Part shown: piece after piece, positions 30,947-34,493 of the stretch
Numbering within the stretch: the stretch's first letter is position 1
Layout of the letters: each line of letters opens with the position of its first letter
Assembly (NCBI GenBank): GCA_026417755.1
Contig: JAOACQ010000026.1
Location: forward strand, 1 to 34,493
Direction: 5' to 3'
Length of the DNA: 34,493 nucleotides
Source of the DNA: Brevinematales bacterium
GTDB taxonomy: Bacteria > Spirochaetota > Brevinematia > Brevinematales > JAOACQ01
The notes under the pieces: generated by a model
The model's database searches: none
What the model was told of the DNA's origin: nothing
The model's input: only the letters and a program-made list of their open reading frames with translations
Position numbers and translations under genes: made by a program

Positions 30947-31241
30947 AATTTTTCAGTTGCAAGTATTTTTTTATTCTGATTGTTTTTCTTCTATGCTTTT
31001 AAGTAATAAGTAAAGATTGATTCAGAATGATACAAAGTATCGGAAATTAATACTTTTTTAAAATAAAAACTTCATTTTTAAAAATAATTTTTTAAATATA
31101 TAGTATGTTGGCAAAAAAATAGCTTTTAAGAATATTGTTTTATAACTTCGCTACCCGCAATGACAGAACAAACTGCCATTGCGGAATTTACGAAGTAAGC
31201 AGCACATCTTTCAATTTAGCTTTTTTGATATTTGATTTATC
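30947..31241. other. Gene-free spacer between metK and the SurA-N-like gene
   Basis: About 300 bases with no convincing ORF. It contains a pair of mutually exclusive small hairpins at 31029-31059 and a long repeat-like hairpin at 31145-31196, both described separately. The remainder is A/T-rich and shows nothing I can assign. It may be 3' sequence of the minus-strand gene at 31242. Confidence 0.6.
31145..31196. repeat. Long imperfect palindrome resembling the TCATTGCG-type dispersed repeat
   Basis: Outer arms ACTTCG/CGAAGT and inner arms CCGCAATGACAG (31155-31166) and CTGCCATTGCGG (31173-31184), with one mismatch and a 6-base loop. On the minus strand it contains TGTCATTGCGGGTAGCGAAG, very like the TGTCATTGCGAGGAGCGAAG core of palindromic repeats dispersed in many bacterial genomes. 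It is noticeably richer in G+C than its surroundings and has no T-run, so it is not a terminator. Confidence 0.6.
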
Positions 31242-31937
31242 TTACTTTTGGATACCCTGTAGATTTAATGTCGGCGGGGCAGTAGGAATACCAAGTTTTT
31301 CCATAAGGGCATCATTTTTTTCAATTTTGAATTCCTGTCTTTTGGAATTAACAAAAGTAGCAATCCATTCCTGAAGTTTTCTATTATAGAGATCTTGTTC
31401 TGCATACATTTTAATCTGTTCAGCTTTCAAGCCCATTTTTTCAAATTGAGCTCTATTTCTCATATAGTAATCTTCAATTTCTGCCTTTGTTGGCTTAAAA
31501 ATACTTTCATCTTTGATAGCACTCTTAAGATAAAGTTTGTAAATAGCATCTCTTAAAGCGAGTTTTATAGCGAGTTTTGAATCAGGAGAGTTGTAAATAC
31601 CACTATTGAGAGCTTTAACTGTCAAAACATATTGAGTTATAAAATTTTCAAGTACTTGATATTTAAGTACGCTTTCATTTGGAAGATTTACCCTCTGCTG
31701 TTCTGGAATCTGGGATAAGAAAAATTTATATCCCTCCTCAAATTCACTTTTGCTAATAGCATATCCGTCGATTTTTACAAGCCAATCATTACCAACTTCA
31801 TTTGCTTTTTGTGGATATAGGGAGATATTTGCGTTTGCCTTTTTACCAAAGGTAAAAAATATTATAGCTCCACCAATCACAAGTCCAACAATAAACGATA
31901 ATCCGATAGGAATTAATAACTCTTTCTTTACATTCAT
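31242..31937 (-). CDS. Membrane-anchored SurA N-domain-like protein (chaperone-type, no isomerase domain)
   Basis: A 231-residue protein with one N-terminal membrane helix (LLIPIGLSFIVGLVIGGAIIFFTFG) and a periplasmic region like the SurA/PpiD N-terminal chaperone: VKIDGYAISKSEFEEGYKFFLSQ, VLENFITQYVLTVKAL, KPTKAEIEDYYMRNRAQF, and an amphipathic C-terminal half. No parvulin domain follows. It could be a folding factor related in part to the lipoprotein at 379-1638, which has the isomerase-like region. The ORF track begins 4 codons upstream; ATG 31937 behind GGAGT is preferred. It is divergent from the lactate dehydrogenase gene, with its own promoter. Confidence 0.7.
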   Translation of the reverse strand: MNVKKELLIPIGLSFIVGLVIGGAIIFFTFGKKANANISLYPQKANEVGNDWLVKIDGYAISKSEFEEGYKFFLSQIPEQQRVNLPNESVLKYQVLENFITQYVLTVKALNSGIYNSPDSKLAIKLALRDAIYKLYLKSAIKDESIFKPTKAEIEDYYMRNRAQFEKMGLKAEQIKMYAEQDLYNRKLQEWIATFVNSKRQEFKIEKNDALMEKLGIPTAPPTLNLQGIQK

Positions 31938-31965
31938 ACTCCACTCCATATTTTAAAATCATATT

Positions 31966-31994
31966 AATTTATCTTAAAAAAAACAAAAAATCAA
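31966..31994 (-). promoter_or_regulatory. Promoter for the SurA-N-like gene
   Basis: On the minus strand TTGATT (31994-31989), 17-base spacer, TAAATT (31971-31966). Its -35 lies only 7 bases from the -35 of the divergent dehydrogenase promoter, so the two may affect one another. Confidence 0.6.
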
Positions 31995-32001
31995 GTTTTT
32001 C

Positions 32002-32030
32002 TTGACTTTGATAAAAAAATTTATTATAAT
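32002..32030 (+). promoter_or_regulatory. Strong sigma-70-type promoter for the dehydrogenase gene
   Basis: TTGACT (32002-32007), 17-base spacer, perfect TATAAT (32025-32030), with the start predicted near 32037, inside the inverted repeat at 32032-32053. Confidence 0.8.
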
Positions 32031-32031
32031 A

Positions 32032-32053
32032 AGTTAGTTAGTGTTTACTAACT
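32032..32053 (+). promoter_or_regulatory. Inverted repeat over the transcription start, probable operator
   Basis: AGTTAGT (32032-32038) and ACTAACT (32047-32053) are exact 7-base inverted arms with an 8-base spacer. They begin directly after the -10 element and cover the expected start site, a common position for a repressor. Confidence 0.6.
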
Positions 32054-32068
32054 ATAGGGAGGTCTAAT

Positions 32069-33124
32069 ATGACAAAAAGAATTTTATTTTATGATTCCAA
32101 ACCTTACGATATTGAATTTTTTGAAAGAGCTAATAAGAATTATGGTTATGAACTTAAATTTTTTAAAGAAAAGCTAGATAAAGAGACAGCCATCTTATCT
32201 AAGGGATATAATATAGTTTGTTTATTTGTAAATGATGATGCGAGTGATGAGGCTATAAAAATACTCAAGGAAAATAATGTTGATTTGATTGCTTTACGAT
32301 GTGCTGGATATAACAATGTAGATCTAGCATCTGCGTATAAAAATAGGATTCATGTTGTGAGGGTCCCTGCTTATTCTCCTTATGCCGTTGCTGAACATAC
32401 TGTAGCTCTTATGTTAACACTTAACAGAAAAACTCACAAGGCATATTTGAGAACAAGAGAGCTTAATTTCAGTATTAATGGACTTATGGGGTTTGATATG
32501 TATGGTAAAACTGTTGGGGTTATAGGGACAGGTCAGATTGGTAAAATTGCTATCCAGATACTTAAAGGGTTTGGGGTTAAGATACTTGCTTATGATGTTT
32601 ATCCAGATAAAAATTTTGCAGAAAAAATGGATTTTGAATATACAGATCTTGATAATATTTTCAGTGAGTCTGACATAATAACACTCCATTGCCCATTAAC
32701 TCCACAAACAAAGTATATGATTAATGAAAATTCTATTGCAAAGATGAAAGAGGGTGTTGTTATAATTAACACTAGTAGGGGAAAGCTAATCGATACAAAG
32801 GCGTTAATCAATGGCCTTAAGAGTGGAAAGATTGGTGGGGCTGGTCTTGATGTTTATGAGGAAGAAAGTGAATATTTCTTTGAAGATTATTCGACTCAGG
32901 TTATTGAAGATGATGTTCTTGCTAGATTGCTAACTTTTCCTAATGTTTTAATTACTTCGCATCAGGCTTTTTTCACAAAAGAAGCTCTTACCAATATTGC
33001 TGAAACGACATTAAAAAATATTAAAGATTTTTATGATGGAATTCCTCTTAAGAATGAAATATGTTATAGATGTGGACAGACATTTCCGGGTTGTGATAAG
33101 ATGAAAAAGGGGAGGTGCTTTTAA
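32069..33124 (+). CDS. D-lactate dehydrogenase-like 2-hydroxyacid dehydrogenase with a four-cysteine C-terminal tail
   Basis: Reduces a 2-keto acid, probably pyruvate to D-lactate, with NADH. The 351-residue protein has the family fold: catalytic-domain start RILFYDSKPYD, nucleotide-binding VGVIGTGQIGKIAIQILKGFG, ITLHCPLTPQTKYMIN, catalytic arginine NTSRGKLID, glutamate GLDVYEEE and histidine ITSHQAFFT. The pattern DVYEEESEYFFEDYS, with an insertion before the histidine, fits the LdhA/D-LDH branch. The last 20 residues add cysteines at 332, 335, 342 and 350 (CYRCGQTFPGCDK, GRCF), a possible metal site that is unusual for the family. It has a strong promoter with an operator-like repeat, suggesting regulated fermentation. 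Confidence 0.85.
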   Translation: MTKRILFYDSKPYDIEFFERANKNYGYELKFFKEKLDKETAILSKGYNIVCLFVNDDASDEAIKILKENNVDLIALRCAGYNNVDLASAYKNRIHVVRVPAYSPYAVAEHTVALMLTLNRKTHKAYLRTRELNFSINGLMGFDMYGKTVGVIGTGQIGKIAIQILKGFGVKILAYDVYPDKNFAEKMDFEYTDLDNIFSESDIITLHCPLTPQTKYMINENSIAKMKEGVVIINTSRGKLIDTKALINGLKSGKIGGAGLDVYEEESEYFFEDYSTQVIEDDVLARLLTFPNVLITSHQAFFTKEALTNIAETTLKNIKDFYDGIPLKNEICYRCGQTFPGCDKMKKGRCF

Positions 33125-33175
33125 TTTTCTTTGACAATGTTTATTTTGTGTGCTAAACTTTAATCAAGGTGAATT

Positions 33176-33856
33176 ATGTTGATTGGAACAATAGCAAATG
33201 TTGTTACTGTTATAGTGGGTAGTAGTATAGGAATATTGTTTAAAAAATCAATACCGGAGCGTATTACAAAGATTATTTTTGATGGGCTTGGTTTATGTAC
33301 TATTGCTATTTCAATTGGTATGATATTAAAAGCTGAAAATATGATAGTTATTGTTTTCAGTATTTTGCTCGGGGCTTTGACAGGTGAAATTTTAAAGGTT
33401 CAGGAGTTTTTTGATTCACTTGCTTCTAAGCTGAAAAAATTAATTAAATCAAAAGACGAAAATTTTACAGAAGGATTTGTTGGAGCTTTTTTGATATTTT
33501 GTATTGGTGCTATGACTATAACAGGTTGTTTTGATGAAGGTGTGAGAGGGAATTCTACAATTCTTCTCACAAAGGCTATACTCGATGGTTTCTGTTCTAT
33601 TGCTCTGGCTTCTACTTTAGGGAGTGGTGTTCTTTTTTCTTCTATTCCTCTTTTTATATTTCAGGCAGCTTTGACTTTACTTTCAAAATGGATAGAACCT
33701 ATGTTAAGTAGTGTTATTATAAATCAGATTATTGCCACAGGTGGGATTCTTGTTCTTGCTATAGGTGTTAATTTACTCAATATAAAAAAAATAAAGGTTT
33801 CAACTTTATTACCATCAATTATTTATGTGATTATCCTATCAATATTTGTTAAATGA
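33176..33856 (+). CDS. DUF554 family membrane protein
   Basis: A 226-residue integral membrane protein with about seven helices. The family pattern is clear: MLIGTIANVVTVIVGSSIGILF at the start, GLGLCTIAISIGMIL, GALTGEILKVQEFFDSL, FCIGAMTITGCFDEGVRGN and a TKAILDGFCSIALASTLG block. DUF554 members (YqgA/YdfK) have no established activity; a transport role is only a guess. ATG 33176 follows AAGGTGA. The stop overlaps the next gene's first possible ATG by 4 bases (ATGA), so it is probably in an operon with the DNA glycosylase. The 51-base gap from the dehydrogenase gene holds no convincing promoter, so it may share its transcript. Confidence 0.88.
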   Translation: MLIGTIANVVTVIVGSSIGILFKKSIPERITKIIFDGLGLCTIAISIGMILKAENMIVIVFSILLGALTGEILKVQEFFDSLASKLKKLIKSKDENFTEGFVGAFLIFCIGAMTITGCFDEGVRGNSTILLTKAILDGFCSIALASTLGSGVLFSSIPLFIFQAALTLLSKWIEPMLSSVIINQIIATGGILVLAIGVNLLNIKKIKVSTLLPSIIYVIILSIFVK

Positions 33857-34493
33857 GTAATTTTATGGATAAACTTTTGGAGATTTATCATAATATAAAA
33901 GATAAGGTAGATATTCAGCTTAAATCTTTTGATTATTTAAGAGAAAGAGGAAGTGAGGAAGAAATATTTACTGAGCTTGTTTTTTGCCTTCTTACTCCAC
34001 AAAGCAAGGCAAGAATGGCTGAGAAGACTATTGTAAGGCTTAAAGAAAAAAGCCTTCTATTTTCTGCTGATAAGATATGTCTTGCAAATGAACTCAATCT
34101 TGTAAGGTTTAAAAACCATAAGGCAGAATATATTTGTGAAGCACAGCAAAAATTTATAATTAATGGCAAACCTAAGATTAAATCTATACTTGATGAAATT
34201 ACTCCCATCAATGAAAAAAGATTGTGGCTTATTAAAAACATAAAAGGAATGGGGCTGAAAGAAGCCAGCCATTTTTTAAGAAATACAGGATATTATAAAG
34301 AAATAGCTATTCTTGATAGACATATTCTTAAAAATCTTGTTTTATACAAAAAAATAGATGAAATTCCAATTTTATCACTTAAAAACTATCTTAATATTGA
34401 GAATATCATGAAAAAGTGGGCTTTTGAAATAAAAATACCTCTTGAATATCTTGATTATGTTCTTTGGTATAAGGAAACAAATGATATTTATAA
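33853..34493 (+). CDS. ogg: 8-oxoguanine DNA glycosylase/AP lyase, Ogg2 type (3' end cut by window)
   Basis: Base-excision repair enzyme that removes 8-oxoguanine and nicks the site. It is absent from the ORF track because the frame runs off the window without a stop; 213 residues are visible and probably only a few are missing. Seen: an FCLLTPQSKA segment, the helix-hairpin-helix with catalytic lysine IKGMGLKEASHFLRN (Lys136), and catalytic aspartate ILDRHILKN (Asp155), ending LDYVLWYKETNDIY. This matches Ogg2 (archaeal/thermophile type) rather than OGG1 or MutM. Two starts are possible: ATG 33853, overlapping the DUF554 stop as ATGA, or ATG 33865 four codons later; coupling favours the first. 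Confidence 0.88.
   Translation, partial: MSNFMDKLLEIYHNIKDKVDIQLKSFDYLRERGSEEEIFTELVFCLLTPQSKARMAEKTIVRLKEKSLLFSADKICLANELNLVRFKNHKAEYICEAQQKFIINGKPKIKSILDEITPINEKRLWLIKNIKGMGLKEASHFLRNTGYYKEIAILDRHILKNLVLYKKIDEIPILSLKNYLNIENIMKKWAFEIKIPLEYLDYVLWYKETNDIY

Noticed and set aside
34057-34272. Minus-strand ORFs at the right edge (33933-34272)
   Set aside because: They are antisense to the clear Ogg2-type glycosylase frame that runs off the window end.
1-34493. CRISPR array, prophage, transposase or toxin-antitoxin pair
   Set aside because: Looked for repeats at regular spacing, integrase or transposase motifs and small paired ORFs; none were found apart from the single palindrome at 31145-31196.

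Overview
This is an AT-rich bacterial chromosome segment with about 29 protein-coding genes, one tRNA gene, many recognisable sigma-70-type promoters and three clear intrinsic terminators. It is most likely from a flagellated, plant-polysaccharide-degrading member of the Spirochaetota. Three things point that way. The gene order fliP-fliQ-fliR-flhB-flhA-flhF-flhG is the spirochaetal order. FlhB carries an N-terminal 'DLQLFAAEDEGRTE' stretch that, as I recall, is typical of spirochaete FlhB. The truncated first gene ends in a domain closely resembling CBM64, best known from Spirochaeta thermophila. No genus can be named from the sequence alone.

Layout. 1-277: C-terminal cellulose-binding end of a secreted enzyme, then a terminator. 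379-3947: a PrsA/SurA-like lipoprotein with a TPR tail, and a mitochondrial-type aconitase. 3949-6467 (minus): a membrane-embedded M50 protease translationally coupled to a periplasmic TPR protein. 6757-8962: an ECF sigma factor overlapping a membrane protein that joins a FecR domain to a beta-propeller, probably its anti-sigma partner. 8959-11779 (minus): a small TPR protein, murC and flgG. 11972-14795: a membrane-anchored TPR protein, HU, CvpA (minus) and a small lipoprotein. 14774-18734 (minus): a probable single transcript of tRNA-Gly(CCC), ABC permease, ABC ATPase, GH4 6-phospho-glycosidase and BadF-type sugar kinase. 18916-26224: the flagellar export operon and its placement GTPase/ATPase pair. 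26465-29679: a xylan-use pair, a surface GH10 xylanase lipoprotein and a cytoplasmic (alpha/alpha)6-barrel glycosidase, with its own promoter and a palindrome in the leader. 29715-31937 (minus): metK, a roughly 350-bp gene-free stretch with a repeat-like hairpin, and an anchored SurA-N-like protein. 32069-34493: a D-lactate-type dehydrogenase with a four-cysteine tail, a DUF554 membrane protein and an Ogg2-type 8-oxoguanine glycosylase cut by the window end.

The genes suggest a fermentative, motile cell. Cellulose and xylan are attacked outside by CBM-bearing enzymes and the GH10 lipoprotein, and oligosaccharides are finished inside by the GH52-like enzyme and the GH4/kinase pair. Pyruvate may be reduced by the lactate dehydrogenase. 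Several envelope proteins (TPR proteins, PrsA/SurA-like chaperones, M50 protease, ECF/FecR-propeller pair) concern cell-envelope maintenance and sensing. I see no CRISPR array, prophage, transposase or restriction system. The most unusual items are the FecR-propeller anti-sigma fusion, the tRNA-headed ABC/GH4/kinase operon whose ATPase has an altered Walker A, the hard-to-place glycosidase beside GH10, and the cysteine tail on the dehydrogenase. Functions are read from motifs and recalled family features; no database search was possible.
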